DNA from: Acanthacorydalis orientalis
Lineage: Eukaryota; Arthropoda; Insecta; Megaloptera; Corydalidae
DNA: 64,000 bases
Direction of reading: 5' to 3'
Assembly: GCA_034766995.1 (NCBI GenBank)
Contig: CM068322.1
Coordinates: 20,615,745-20,679,744, forward strand
Part shown: positions 14,671 to 27,309 of the stretch, piece by piece
How the letters are laid out: each line of letters opens with the position of its first letter
Numbering within the stretch: position 1 is the stretch's first letter
The notes under the pieces: generated by a model
Seen by the model: only the letters and a program-made list of their open reading frames with translations
Databases searched by the model: none
Told to the model about the DNA's origin: nothing
Made by a program: the position numbers and the translations under genes

Positions 14671-15969
14671 CAAAAATAAAATGCTGCTGTTTGAAATCTA
14701 TTATTTTTTTTTCTTAATTTTAATTAGAGATTTGTTGGAATTTATTTCAACTAATTATTTTATTTGTTCTATATTATATTATTTAAAATATATTCAAAAC
14801 GGCTTCTTATAAAAATTCTCAATTGTCTTGTTTTTAAATATGAAGATTATTATAATTCTTTAATTCAACATTTTAATCCTAAGTAGATTTCTATATTTTT
14901 ATCTTAAATGTTTTTTGAAAATAAATAGATTTGTTTTCAATTTAACAAGAAATATATTTTTGAATTTATATAATTTTATTTTCTGAAAATATAAAACCAA
15001 ATTATAATTGAAATTTTAATAAATATTATTACTCTGTACAATGAATGAAAAATTTGACTGCAAATGTATTTGATGAAGATTTAACACCTTATTTAACAAA
15101 GCAATTGAAATGTATCTATCTATCAATTATATATTTCCAATTAAGATATTTATGTTTTCTCGAATGTTATCAACGATTTTCCACAATATATTAGATAGAT
15201 GTGAAATTTCTAATGCCTAATATAAATTAACACATTTTTTCTTGTAACCGACATATTTGCAATTTTTATTTTATTTATAATAAAAGAATTTCTAATTAAT
15301 CGAAAAATGTTTGTTAAAAAATGTAGGTACACATTCCCCCTCCCTGGTTCCAAAGGTTTAATTATCAAAACACATACCCATTATATTAAAAAATAGATAT
15401 TTTTTTATATATTTTTTTTACACATTATTAGGAATTGTAGAACAAACAAATTTTAAGAGTAAGGAGATTGGAATGTCATACATTATATTTTACAATATAT
15501 CTTTATTAAATGTCACTGAAAAATTAAATTGCTTTGTTTCACAGAAAATGTTACTACAATTTATTTTCTACAATAATATAAGTATTATCATATTTTTCTT
15601 ATGTAATAAAATTTATCAAATAAGAAAAATATAAATGACTTGTAAAATCGATAAAAATTAGATACATATTTTTTCTACATTGATTCATTTTTCTAAATAC
15701 ACTAATTGAAATAAGAGAGCATCGAAGAAATAATTAAAAAAGGATAAAAGCGAATTTTTAAATGTGTTTAATAATTTGTGTATAATAATGCTAGGAAATT
15801 TATTGCTTGAAAGTACTTTTAAATAAAATAGTCCTTTTTTTTAAATTTTAAATTAAAATATGATATTCTTATTACAATAAAATTGTATAATATTTTTTCT
15901 TTAGTTAAATTGAAATAGTATGATTACTAAATTATAGCTATAAATATTTATTTAACATGTTGTCTAAAC

Positions 15970-16515
15970 CAGGGGTTCCTAATTTTTTAGTACATTGACT
16001 CCTGAGAAAAAAATATTCTTTTTTATCAATCCTCTCGAAAATTAGATTGACACACTACTGCTATAAAAATCTATGCGATACTGAGAAGCTATACCTAAAC
16101 TTGGAACCATAAGAAATCGTATTTTGTAGAAACAGTTATATATATATATGGTTGTAAAGAAATTTTTTTGGGAATTTTGAATGCTAGGGTCACTTCGGAC
16201 CGTAGCAAATAAAAAGGCTATAATAAAATTCACCTACTTTTTAGTATTTTGTAGTGTAGACGATTTACAACATTGTTATTTGTAAGTTCGTAGTAAAAAT
16301 TTTATTTTAAAATTTTTATGTAATAACAGCCTCCGATATCCGATTTGTCTCCCCATAGAGCATGTACCCGGGGGCAGCATATATAATATGTATGCATGTG
16401 AAATATGGATTCAGTTTGTTTATCGACCTACAATTAACCTTTTGGGGTTCACTGACCTCCTATCAACTTTCATCGACCCCTAAGGGGTCTATACCGTCCC
16501 CGTTGGGAACCCCTG
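15970..16515. mobile_element. hAT-type miniature inverted-repeat element
   Basis: A 546-bp element with termini CAGGGGTTCCTAAT at the left and, on the other strand, CAGGGGTTCCCAAC at the right, the classic CAGGGGTTCC hAT end. It is flanked by an 8-bp target duplication, GTCTAAAC (15962-15969) and TTCTAAAC (16516-16523), differing at one base. The size and lack of a transposase reading frame mark it as non-autonomous. Its GC content, notably at 16320-16510, is above the surroundings, and the right part has repeated GACC-C blocks. Confidence 0.92.
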
Positions 16516-16697
16516 TTCTAAACCGATGATTACATTTTTAATTTAGAGATTTTCGGTATTCATATTAAAATAAAATCATTTTTAGAATTATTTTTCCTAA
16601 TTTACATATATTTTTTGGTTGTGTTTAGAATCATTAAAATTTTTATCAGAATTATATTATTTTAGTAAACTACTTAACGAGATAGTGTATTCTAGTG

Positions 16698-16701
<4 letters not shown>

Positions 16702-16773
<72 letters not shown>
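16702..16773. repeat. (TA)n array, uninterrupted
   Basis: About 36 perfect units ending in TATGGGGAGG. Confidence 0.97.
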
Positions 16774-16775
<2 letters not shown>

Positions 16776-17411
16776 GGAGGAAGTGTATTCTTATTCAAAT
16801 AAATAAAATATGAAATATATCCGTTGCTACATTGTTCGTTGTTTTTCTTTTAATAAATTGATTAATATAACTACTACAGCATCAAATATAGTTTTGAGTT
16901 TACTGTAAAATAATTTATTCAACAGGAAATATGTGTGGATATTTTATCAAATCTATTATATTCTACGAGTATACATTCACATTATTTGAGTAAATATGTC
17001 TATAATTTTCAGCGTATAATTTTGATAATTGTAAGTAATGAATAATAGTTAAATTAATAATTCATTATTTTACTTTATAGTTCACATAAAGGTAACTAAT
17101 TGAATTAAGGTATTTTTATTCAATAAATATGAAAGAACATATACATTAACAATTAGTAAATATTATTAAATAATTTTTATTCGAATATTTTTGACTAGTG
17201 CTTAGTTAAAGTTTAGTTATTACAATCGAACTTTCAAGTATCATTTTGATTATGAGTTTTTTATGGATTATATATTTCATTATATGTCTTTTTTAATAAG
17301 AAATTATCATATCTTACAAAGGTTATTATTGAATTTGTTATTTTATTTTGAATTATATAATGCAGAATTTATCAGAGGGAAGTAGATAAGTTATGGAAAA
17401 CAATAATAGTA

Positions 17412-17414
<3 letters not shown>

Positions 17415-17490
<76 letters not shown>
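17415..17490. repeat. Compound (TA)28(GA)10 microsatellite
   Basis: TA passes straight into GAGAGA, then GAGCGAGATAAAAGAGGG. Confidence 0.96.
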
Positions 17491-17636
17491 TAGAGCGAGA
17501 TAAAAGAGGGATTAATTTTAAGTACGAGTTAAATTTCAGGCTTTACAAAGTCAGTTCATTATTATTTTATATTTCATTTTATTCTGAATTGCTGTTCATG
17601 TAGACATACTATATGCGAGTCTATATTTATGCATTA

Positions 17637-17642
17637 TGTATG

Positions 17643-17715
<73 letters not shown>

Positions 17716-17716
17716 A
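17637..17716. repeat. Compound (TA)n(TG)n microsatellite
   Basis: Starts with GTATGTATGTA, has a pure TA core, then about 10 TG units. Confidence 0.96.
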
Positions 17717-19343
17717 TGTATAAGTTAGATGATATTAATATCTTTATAAATGTCTTTAAGATTTTTTCTTTCATATAAGTATATAATTGAGGATTATTGT
17801 CTGAAGGATTTATTTAACCTCCAATTACGTATAAAACGTCAATGATACAAGAAAAATCGAAAAGTTTTAATATAAATCGCATTTAAATATACGGGAATAT
17901 AATAAATGTTGACGTGGAAAAATAATTTTTCATTGGGAAACCTGTTAGAGTACGTAAACACGTTGGTTTTATGCGTGCCTTGCAAGTAGTGTTCCATAAT
18001 CCACAAATAATGAACTCTTGCAATGCAAATTCCTTATTCGAGAAAGTCGGTCGATTTTCGATTTTATTTTACTCGGCCTCTTTTCGTTTATGACATCATA
18101 ATTTAATACGTATAATGCTATGAAATGTCTACACTCCACACATTTTTTTTAATAAAGCCTTACCTTTGTAAAATATTATGCAGCTATGGAACTTAATTTG
18201 AATTCATAAATACAATGAAGACGACAAGATATATTTTTATTCAAAATAATTATTTAATCTTATGAAAAAATTGAATTCATTATTAAAATTGTATATTCAT
18301 ATATTGAAATTTAATAATGCTTTTATGTATGGTTTTCAATGAGTATGTAAAAATATATTATGATATGATCGTTCAATTGATTTGTAATTATTACTTAATA
18401 CATATTTTGTAATATTCAAAATAATTCATGATCAAATAATGAGAGTCATTTATATTTGTTTTAAATATATTTCGAATAACAAGAATTTATTTTTAAGATA
18501 ATAATTAATTAAAATGTACTTTTATAATATCACTTAATTTAAGAAGTTTTTAAAATAGATTATTTATTTCGTACAATAACTATATGAATTTAATCGTCTA
18601 TGTGCATTTTAATTTTTAAAATTCTGTTTTTTTGCTTTCATTAACCAATTTAAGTTTTTTTTCAATATAAATTTTTTAAATATATGTTAAATTATTTACA
18701 TTACTAAAAAATGTGAACATTAAATTGTGACAAGTTCTGAATATATTTGATAGAATAATAAAGAGTAAAAAAAATGAAATATACTTTGAAGTACTACATA
18801 CTTTTAATTCCAGCATTAATTAAAATAATTGATTTACGCATAACATCGTTATTCTATGTTATATAGTAAGTATTACATCCATTTAGAATATCATTACTTA
18901 CAAATTATTTTGATTAAAAAGTTCAAACACTAATTCAAAAAGTTTTAAAAACATAATGTCTGGATCAAAAGAGGATTACTCTTTTAAAAGTATACGATAA
19001 AATTATTACAGGCTTAATTTCACTCGCTATAAAGAAAGATGCGGTTTGAATGGGTTATTAAACAATTTTAAGACATTTTATAGCTGATACGATATATGCA
19101 AAGTTCTCTTTTACAAATAAAACGAGCGTGTATATATTGAGAAAATCACGTTTTTGTAATTTATATTTAAAAGGTATTTCGTAGAAAATATAATACGTTT
19201 TATACACTTTTTTGTTAAGAAAAATGATTCCAAGAGGTATGTTTACAAAATTATTTTCTTTTATTAGAAAACGCAGAAATTTTTATGAAAAATATTAAAA
19301 CTCTAACAATAAAACATTTTTAACAATATACCTATTAGTTTTA

Positions 19344-19720
19344 CAAATTAATTCGGTGCCTTTTTAATGGATAATGAATATTTATGGAAAAACACAATAC
19401 ATTTCAATGTAAAAATATCTCTCATTATTTTATATAACTTTGCTTCATCTGTTAGGTTATTAAACTCTTGTTGAAAAAAATATGATGGCTTTGTGTCGCT
19501 GATTGTAATGCATTTACGGATCTCTTCCACTATTTTAGAATTTTTTGCATGCTTTATGCATCAAAACACCTTCCCCTCAAAGCTGAACAAATCATTCCTG
19601 CGTGTTCGGTAGTATTGTTTTCAACTGTTAGTAATTATTTAAGTGGTTTTAATTTAAAGATAGTGTTTAAAATGTTTTAACATGTTGAGAAATATTTTTT
19701 AAAATTTAATATCATCAATA
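19344..19720 (-). mobile_element. Family A mariner miniature, copy 2 (5' end lost)
   Basis: The 3' inverted repeat (CAAATTAATTCGGTGCC at 19344, preceded by TA) is the cleanest of the family. The C-terminal transposase remnant is readable on the minus strand (EEIRKCI...FFQQEFNNLTDEAKLYKIMRDI in the wrong frame for LPDRW). The opposite end, expected near 19850, was not found. Similarity to the other copies fades around 19720, so the 5' end is probably deleted or too diverged. Confidence 0.8.
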
Positions 19721-20670
19721 TTTTGAAATGAAAAATAAACATCATTTACGTTGTTGAATTTAAATTGAAACACTAGTTATTATTATTTTAGTCGTTATAT
19801 ATTTTCCCGTTTCAGTTATTGCAAATCAGGTAATTCTAAAAGTTAAATATTGTTAACAAGATTACACCACTATTAAATCAAAGAGTAATATTTTGGGTAA
19901 GGCTTTTAGAAATGCATATTACGAAATAGATCCAAATTGATGAACTGGGCGGTAAAATCTGTAATTATGAAACGGAAATATCATTTCAATTAATATTAGT
20001 TTGCAAAGTATTATTTTTTTTAGAAAAATTCAGATCGAATAACACTTTGAGTTCAACTTGTTAAAAAAGAATTACAGCAAAATAGTGAATAGTTAATGAA
20101 TTAAAAAAAATATTTATACAATGAAGCACATAGGAAATAATTATAAAAATAAAACATTTTCCAGTTACTACCAATGCGATGAACATTAAAGTACATTACA
20201 GGAAAATACTTTGGATCATCTATTTTTTAATGGAAAGAAAAATAACCTTAGGCCGTTATATAACATTACATCCATGTTTTACAGTACGATACAACATACT
20301 GATTTATTTTTTTATTTTGTTGCGATTTGAACAAACATTTTGTATTTTAATTCCAGTATTTTAAATTTTCATTCACCAGTTTATATAATTATTTTCTGTA
20401 TTTACTTTTTCTAATTTTTATAAAAAAGTTATTAAGATTTTGACCTTTAATTTATGGATTTATCTGAGTGTCTTTTTTATAGCTTTTTACATTAGCTATA
20501 TTCATTTTCACATTTTCTTATTCTCACACAAACCAAATAAATTTTGATCAGAAATGTTAATTTCGATAGTTACTTATATATATTTATGTGAATATGATAT
20601 CATCGTTAGAATGATAAATATAGAAATTAAGTATTTTCGCACAATTTTTCTCTACATTGGCATTCTAAAA

Positions 20671-20730
20671 ATGATAATATAGTCAGAGAAATGCGCATTA
20701 GCAAAAATTAAAGTGAGTAATAATCAATTT
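20671..20730 (-). repeat. Dispersed repeat R, partial copy
   Basis: Minus strand TTGATTATTACTCACTTTAA followed by TTTTTGCTAATGCGCATTTC matches the 3' half of the family. Confidence 0.5.
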
Positions 20731-21332
20731 TTATTTTTTTTTGTAAGAAAGAAGTTGTGGATTGTAGAGATAAAATGTTTCATCTAAGAATGTTAATTGG
20801 TTTTTAACATTTTTTGAGGATCTTTTTAATACTTATAATATGTGGGAGTTAATAGAGAAAATAACTTTTAATTTACGATAAAATAATTTCTGATAAGAAC
20901 TGTTTGTAAAATACACAAATAAATTATAAGCACATAAAAATAATCACAAATTATTTTATTTCATACAAAAAGAAAAAGTTATTAAAAATTAATAACGCAT
21001 TTTAAAAATATATACTAATTTTTTCTCTTAATATATTTTACATTAATTAAAAAAAATGCATACATTTCATTATCGACAAAAAAGAAATTGTATTTATAAC
21101 AAAAATTAAAGGCTTCCAATATACAATGATTTTAATATATCTTTTTTCACATTAATGAAAAATGATACTGAAAAATTGTATTTAGAGTTCAATTCCAGAA
21201 TAAAATTATCCCATATAAACGAAAAATTGCTTCTTTTTCATTTCATGAGAAAATGTTTCATATTTAACATACAAAATGCAAGAAAAATAATTAAGATAAA
21301 ATGTCTGTGCATAATTTTTGAGCAGTTCTATT

Positions 21333-21335
<3 letters not shown>

Positions 21336-21384
<49 letters not shown>
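21336..21384. repeat. (TA)n array
   Basis: Pure, about 24 units. Confidence 0.95.
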
Positions 21385-21389
<5 letters not shown>

Positions 21390-21858
21390 GTCTGTATGTA
21401 TGTAATATGTAGCTGTTCTATCAATAATATGTTTCAATATACCTTATCATATTTGTTAAATTGATATCCATTACAAAATCAAATACAAATTTGTAAAGTT
21501 GTAGTATATGCATTTTTCACTAATAATTATATTTTTATCACCAACTATGCAGCTTTCTCGCCAATCATAACATCATTGTTGAAATATGTATACGTCATAT
21601 AAACTAAATTTTGAACACAATGCGATATTAATTAAATATTAATTACAACTGCAATGCTATCGAATTAGATAATTACACTATAAGTGTACCTATTGAAAAT
21701 GAGAGTTCCGTTTCGCAACTAATTAATTATAAACTCGATTTATGTAGTTGTGTACCTATTTGTTTTCATTAATTAGTTTATATTATTTATTTATTAAAAC
21801 TGTTTTCTAATTACTGTGAGAATATACAATATTGGTTATTATGATGTAATCTATTATG

Positions 21859-21917
<59 letters not shown>

Positions 21918-22130
21918 CATTCGAAAACTGTATAAAAGCATACTGATGTAAAAATATAATAAATTACCTTCAAATCATTTACGAAAATTAAAATATAATA
22001 CTTCTATGTGATTCTAGAATAAAAAAAATTTTAACTTCTTATTGTAAAAATGAGAATTTCAACATGTGTAAGATTTTGTAAACACCTGTTATCCTAATAG
22101 CTGTTAGCACAGCAATTTATTTTATGAGAG

Positions 22131-22185
<55 letters not shown>
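21859..22185. repeat. Two (TA)n arrays
   Basis: Pure runs at 21859-21905 and 22135-22185 with ordinary A+T-rich sequence between. Confidence 0.93.
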
Positions 22186-22187
<2 letters not shown>

Positions 22188-22379
22188 CACTAAAAGTGTA
22201 ATATTGTGAAACATTGTCTAAAATAGACCACTTAGCGAAATATCTAATAATTTTTTGTGTACTCATGTCAGTAATAAAACTTTTCCACATAATAATTTTA
22301 ATATAACTGCGAACAAGACCGCGGTGGGTTATTTCATTTATATATCGATTATTTAACAAACGTTATCTTGCATGACTTT

Positions 22380-22890
22380 ATAGTTCACGCGAAAGCTTGC
22401 ACAAGGTGTTTGAATTTATGTTCGTGAAACTTCAACATGACCTTATTCAAACATGAGACATAAAAACAATATCAAAATGTATTATTTTCAACATAAATCG
22501 TCGATGCGCATGCGTCTAAAGTCGGTAATAACAACCGTACCATTCCAGAAAATTGTCCAATTCTGCAGTATGCTTGCGGCTGTGGCATGTTGCCAACTCC
22601 AGATCACAAAACCCCCGCTACAAGTAAACTACTTCAATTTACTTACCGAAATTGTACGTATAAGTATTTATGTGTACGTATGAGTGAGAAAGAAAGAGAT
22701 GCAACTAGCGAACTACGTCTACTTAGTGTGCTCTTCTTGTGATTATATTGCCTGTAATATAACAGTCCTCGAGTTTCGGTTAGGTAAACGTTTATATTAT
22801 CATATGATGTGTCCTACAATTCACAATGGCGATACTGAATTGTGCTTAATAATAAAAGAAAAGCAGAATTATCTCCGGAACTAATCTTCA
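22380..22890. other. Higher-GC block with two abutting unassigned frames
   Basis: Plus-strand frames 22453-22683 and 22684-22884 are separated only by a stop and a start. Neither matches a known family by eye. GATGCGCATGCGTC near 22503 is palindromic (GCGCATGCG-like). Confidence 0.25.
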
Positions 22891-23994
22891 GAATATTGTT
22901 CTTCCTTAACCCGGAATTTTTAAACTACAGATTTTAAGATCATCTATTCTATCTGCAATTTACATGTGTATGTTTATATATTTGTATATTAACATATATT
23001 TAAATTTTTGAGCTTTGATAACACGAAGTTGCTACCTACTATATTAAATATTTTTTGATAATGAAAATATAATATTAATTAAAATTTCCAAATTTATAAC
23101 TAATATACAATAAAAAAACACGATGAAAGTATTATTTCCAAATATAATTTGAAAAAGTAAACTTTTTATTAGAAATTCATAAAAAGCGGTTTTCAAATCC
23201 AATGAAGAAACAAACAGTATATTATTTTATTAATATTTTATCTTATATTTAATAAAAGTCTGTGTAATAGGCTTTTTTAAATGTCAATTATTAAAAAGGT
23301 ACATTTTTTAGAAAAATTAAGGAATAAGAATGTAATTTTACATTTTTTCTTTATAAAAACTAATTCTCATTATTAAGACATCTGTACTTTTTTTAAGAAA
23401 CCAATTTAAAGGTTAAATATATATTTTTACAATATAGATTCGATTACGAACTGTAAAATCGTCCCTGCCTACTCAATAACTGCTGACATTGCTGACTATT
23501 AAATTCGCCACTGTGCACATTGTGTTAGCATACTGTAGAAAGTAGAAAGGTTAGCAAATTCCAGTTGCAAAAACCACATTAACGTAGCAAAAGCGGAAAT
23601 ACAATTAGTTGAACTCATTGAAAAACCGAATCGGTGAAGGTTTTTACATTCTATTGAATATGTATTCGTGTTGTACATTCATTTGAAGTTACGTGAAATA
23701 ACATTTAATGAATGCAACTTCCAGCAAACAATTATAATTTGTAGTACGGTTTTTTCTGCTTTAATTACTTTAAATAAATAGAGCATTAACTATTAAACTA
23801 TAAATTTATATGTGAAATTTTTTTTATTATATATATGTATATATTAGTGACCATGAGAAAAAGTCTATAGATAATGGATCTGTATTTCTGTGATGGAATG
23901 ACATAATTGAAGTATAATAAAACATTTTTTTATTTTTATTATTTTTTTCAAAGAAAATTGAATTATTAATCAGGACAGCAGTTATAGCAGAATT

Positions 23995-24120
23995 TTTTTT
24001 AAACCATCTCTGGGCCGTTCTTGATGGAACTGTATTTTCTCCAAACAATTTTTTTTGCAGTTTCTGTAGCATTAATCCCAAGCTTAAATTCATAAAGTAA
24101 ACACGCATGTACTACATTAA
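23995..24120 (-). pseudogene. Fragment of mariner transposase N-terminus
   Basis: On the minus strand LYEFKLGINATETAKKI, then after a +1 shift FGENTVPSRTAQRWFKK, match the first helix-turn-helix region of cecropia/irritans-type mariners. Nothing recognisable continues on either side, and no terminal repeats were found. It differs in sequence from family B, so it marks a further mariner lineage. Confidence 0.75.
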
Positions 24121-24431
24121 TTTTCACATACATTTTTGAGAGTTAAAATTATTTTTTAAATTAAAGTGAACAGTTCGAGATTCATTTAAAATACATGCTA
24201 ATATTACTGATAAACAATTCTTGAAATTTTATCCGCTAACAAGTGTTAACAATCCTTGGAATTATTGTACGTTATAACAGGGACAGAACTTTCTTGATTA
24301 CCTAATATTTGAACATAAAATTACATGTTGTTAATTATTTACATGTTTTAATTCGATAGAATACTTAAAAGTATTTTTTATAAAATTTTATAGAAAAAAT
24401 ATTAGTGAATTTACAGAATTCTTGAACTAAA

Positions 24432-24436
<5 letters not shown>

Positions 24437-24471
<35 letters not shown>
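24437..24471. repeat. (TA)n array
   Basis: Pure, about 17 units, on the left edge of the higher-GC block at 24560-24860. Confidence 0.95.
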
Positions 24472-24474
<3 letters not shown>

Positions 24475-24559
24475 TGCGTACGACAGTTGTGTTTCATGTG
24501 TAATATATATTGTTAACATTTTGTTTAAAATAACTGTAACCAAATACAAAAACCAAGAA

Positions 24560-24860
24560 CTTCATCTATTATTCAATGATTACGAGAAGATTTACGATTC
24601 GATCCCAAGACACGGGCCAGTTAGACGGAACATCTTATTATTGCGTGCTGGAACTCCATTGGTCCCATTCCATTGAAGCTATTCTCACAAACGTTCCCAA
24701 CTGGCGACCAGCCACCACACTTTCTGTATTCGTGATGGATGAGAGACATAATTTTCGTGCTTGGTACTCAAGGTACAGACACAGCTATAAAATATCAGTA
24801 GAATGCGTTACAGATGATCGGTTCGTGGATATTTTTGTTTGAAGAGTTCCTCAAGCTATT
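24560..24860. other. Higher-GC block with an unassigned 88-codon frame
   Basis: The plus-strand frame at 24576-24842 has balanced amino-acid use (for example GTSYYCVLELHWSHSIEAIL), unlike the Ile/Tyr-rich chance frames around it. I do not recognise it. No splice sites could be fixed with confidence. It may be an unrecognised exon, a transposon scrap or chance. Confidence 0.3.
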
Positions 24861-25300
24861 ACAATAGATGAGCTCTTGTTGTAATTAAGTTATCGTACCA
24901 TTTATAAGTTACGTGTTTCTATAACAAAAGATTAAGTGACTGTGTGTAAGATTATGTAGCTTGACGATAAAGAGATATTAGTTGTTTTGTATATAATAGA
25001 TTATTAATGAAAGATTTTAATTAATAATGAATTGATTTTCCTTTAATAATCTAACATTTTGTCATTATAAAAAATGAACAACCTTTGGCTTCTTACATCA
25101 ATATACATATACATATACATATATATATATATATAGGATGATTCAATTTAGGCTTTCACATGGAAGTATTAGAAGGGGGTGCAAGGGTCAAGAAATGTCA
25201 TGTTATTTTTTATTTAGTATTTCAGTTCAATTTAATAGTAAAATACTAAACGGTGGATAACATGTTTTTTTAATACTTTTGTGTTGTAGACTATGTGGAA

Positions 25301-25319
25301 TCACCTCTCTCTCTCTCGC

Positions 25320-25378
<59 letters not shown>

Positions 25379-25382
25379 ATAT
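25301..25382. repeat. Compound (CT)n(TA)n microsatellite
   Basis: CTCTCTCTCTCTCGCTGTC followed by about 24 TA units and GTATGTATAT. Confidence 0.95.
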
Positions 25383-25999
25383 TTAAAAATCTTAAAGAAT
25401 TAATTAAGATCTATTTTGTTTAAATAAGGTATTTTAATTTTTATTCCGAAATTAAGAAATAAACTTATAATAATTAAATGATTTGAAGGAAAAACGTTAT
25501 ACATCAATTTATAAAAATATTAATAAAATTTGATTGGTTTGATTATTTTTTTCATAAGTATTTGCATAAAAAAGGGAAAAGAACGCTTACGAAAAAAACT
25601 ATTTACTTTTCATGAAATAAAATTTATTTATTTTTTCTCAAAAGAAAAGAAAATTTATTTGAAATATAACACACTGTATTCATTTTAAACATACTCATTT
25701 AGATCTTAGAAGATAACGATTGAATTACAATTATTTTTAAAGTACTTGCTTTAACTTTCACATGAAATGTTGATCTCCATGTCAAATAAATATACACCTC
25801 CAAACAAACTAATTAAACTAACTTGAAATATCTTAAGATACAATATGTAACACATAACTGGAAATCATTACATTAAATTGTATTATTATGTTAATTAAAG
25901 AGATATATGGCGAAATTCGAAACTTTGTATTTGGTTACTGTTGTATCCATTGATGTTGATGTATATTTGTTTTGATTTTATTACATTTGTGAATTCGTG

Positions 26000-26240
26000 T
26001 TATCTGGGAAGTAAAGCACTTTCCACGTAACAGAAGCTCACGTTTTCGCCAACAGGCGTACAATGTGCGGGGGCAGCGATATTGTGTTAACGCGCCATTG
26101 ATTGTGGTTATTAGTAGTTTTCGTGTGTTGATTTGATAAGGTCTTATGTGATCGCGTTGCGTATTGTTGCAGAAAGTGCTGGTTGCGGGATTTGTTACGA
26201 GTTATATTACAGAACACGTATTCTTGATTGAATGTTACGT
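26000..26240. other. Higher-GC block without a recognised gene
   Basis: GCGTACAATGTGCGGGGGCAG, TTAACGCGCCATTG and GTGATCGCGTTGCGTATTG stand out. No open frame of useful length. Confidence 0.35.
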
Positions 26241-26306
26241 TTGCTATAAATAATTCCGTAGGCTTTCTTCAAATAATTCATATGTCAAAGATACTTTGGA
26301 ATTTTA

Positions 26307-26308
<2 letters not shown>

Positions 26309-26347
<39 letters not shown>

Positions 26348-26813
26348 TAGTGAAAAATACATCCTCACAACAAATTGAAAATTAAGCTCCTCTGATCGTT
26401 TTCTATATTTCAATATACTTATAAAATTATTCACAAAGATTGCATTTTCAGATAGTATTTATACAATTTTAAATCTTATGCAAGATTAATATTATTTTTT
26501 TGATTTTTTTGTTGGTCGTTTCCGATTCTTAACGAGCGTTCTTATTATAAACGAAAATAGTTTTACTTAATGCACTCTAGACAGATATATATATATATAT
26601 ATATATAGACACTTGAAAAATATCCCGTTTTAGTTGATTGAATACTAAACTCTGCGAAGACTTGCGAGTCAATATTTTTTGTTTGCTTTTATAATTTCTT
26701 CTTCCTATTTTTTTTGTTATTAAATCAATAAATATTTAAAAAAGATAAGATTTAATATATTTAAAAGGAATCAAATAAAAAATGGTGTATTTTACGCAAC
26801 TGTAGGGAATAGG

Positions 26814-26857
<44 letters not shown>

Positions 26858-26910
26858 TATGTATATATATATGTATATATATATATGTTTATATATATAT
26901 ACATACATAT
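26309..26910. repeat. Three short (TA)n arrays
   Basis: Runs at 26309-26341, 26585-26607 and 26816-26851, the last followed by a decayed TG/TA zone to about 26910. Confidence 0.9.
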
Positions 26911-26950
26911 ATAAATATATTCTAATCTTTACCTATTTATGCAATGTCTA

Positions 26951-27031
26951 AATTCGAGAATATATTTAGAATTCAATAATTTCAAAAGATATTTCTGTAC
27001 TTACTTAAATGTGAATTATATATATATATGT
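26951..27031 (+). repeat. Long dispersed repeat pair, copy 1
   Basis: About 78 bp, including AATTCAATAATTTCAAAAGA and TTCTGTACTTACTTAAATGT, recurs nearly unchanged at 33559-33637 in the same orientation. The block here is also bracketed by a local repeat of TATTCTAATNTTTANCTATT with ATGCAATGTCTAA (26917-26951 and 27032-27066). Confidence 0.9.
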
Positions 27032-27309
27032 ATATTCTAATTTTTATCTATTTATGCAATGTCTAACTTTGTTAAAAATCATTTCTTGAGAACAGTTATT
27101 ATGAATAGCTTTTTAAAATAAAAATGAAAATATGAATATTAGCAATACTGACATTGAAAAAATATAACAATGATTCAAATGAGAGTGTTGGCAATCTAAG
27201 TTTAAATTTAATTTATATTAGAGCTCTTTCAATAGCATTATTATTAAAATTCGATATCACTAAATACGAATAGTTAGGAAAACATCTTCAATATATTTTT
27301 TAATATGAT

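Larger units (their letters stand above)
16774..19341. other. Non-coding A+T-rich stretch
   Basis: Contains compound arrays at 17415 and 17637 and a mild GC rise at 17930-18080 (GTACGTAAACACGTTGG, GAAAGTCGGTCGATTTTCG). No gene seen. Confidence 0.6.
19721..22379. other. Non-coding A+T-rich stretch
   Basis: TA arrays and a partial repeat R only. No gene seen. Confidence 0.6.

Noticed and set aside
24640..24760. Minus-strand stretch considered as the missing first-half Ig exon of Dpr
   Set aside because: It lacks the Cys and the NLG-type motif, and it lies on the wrong side of the known exon.
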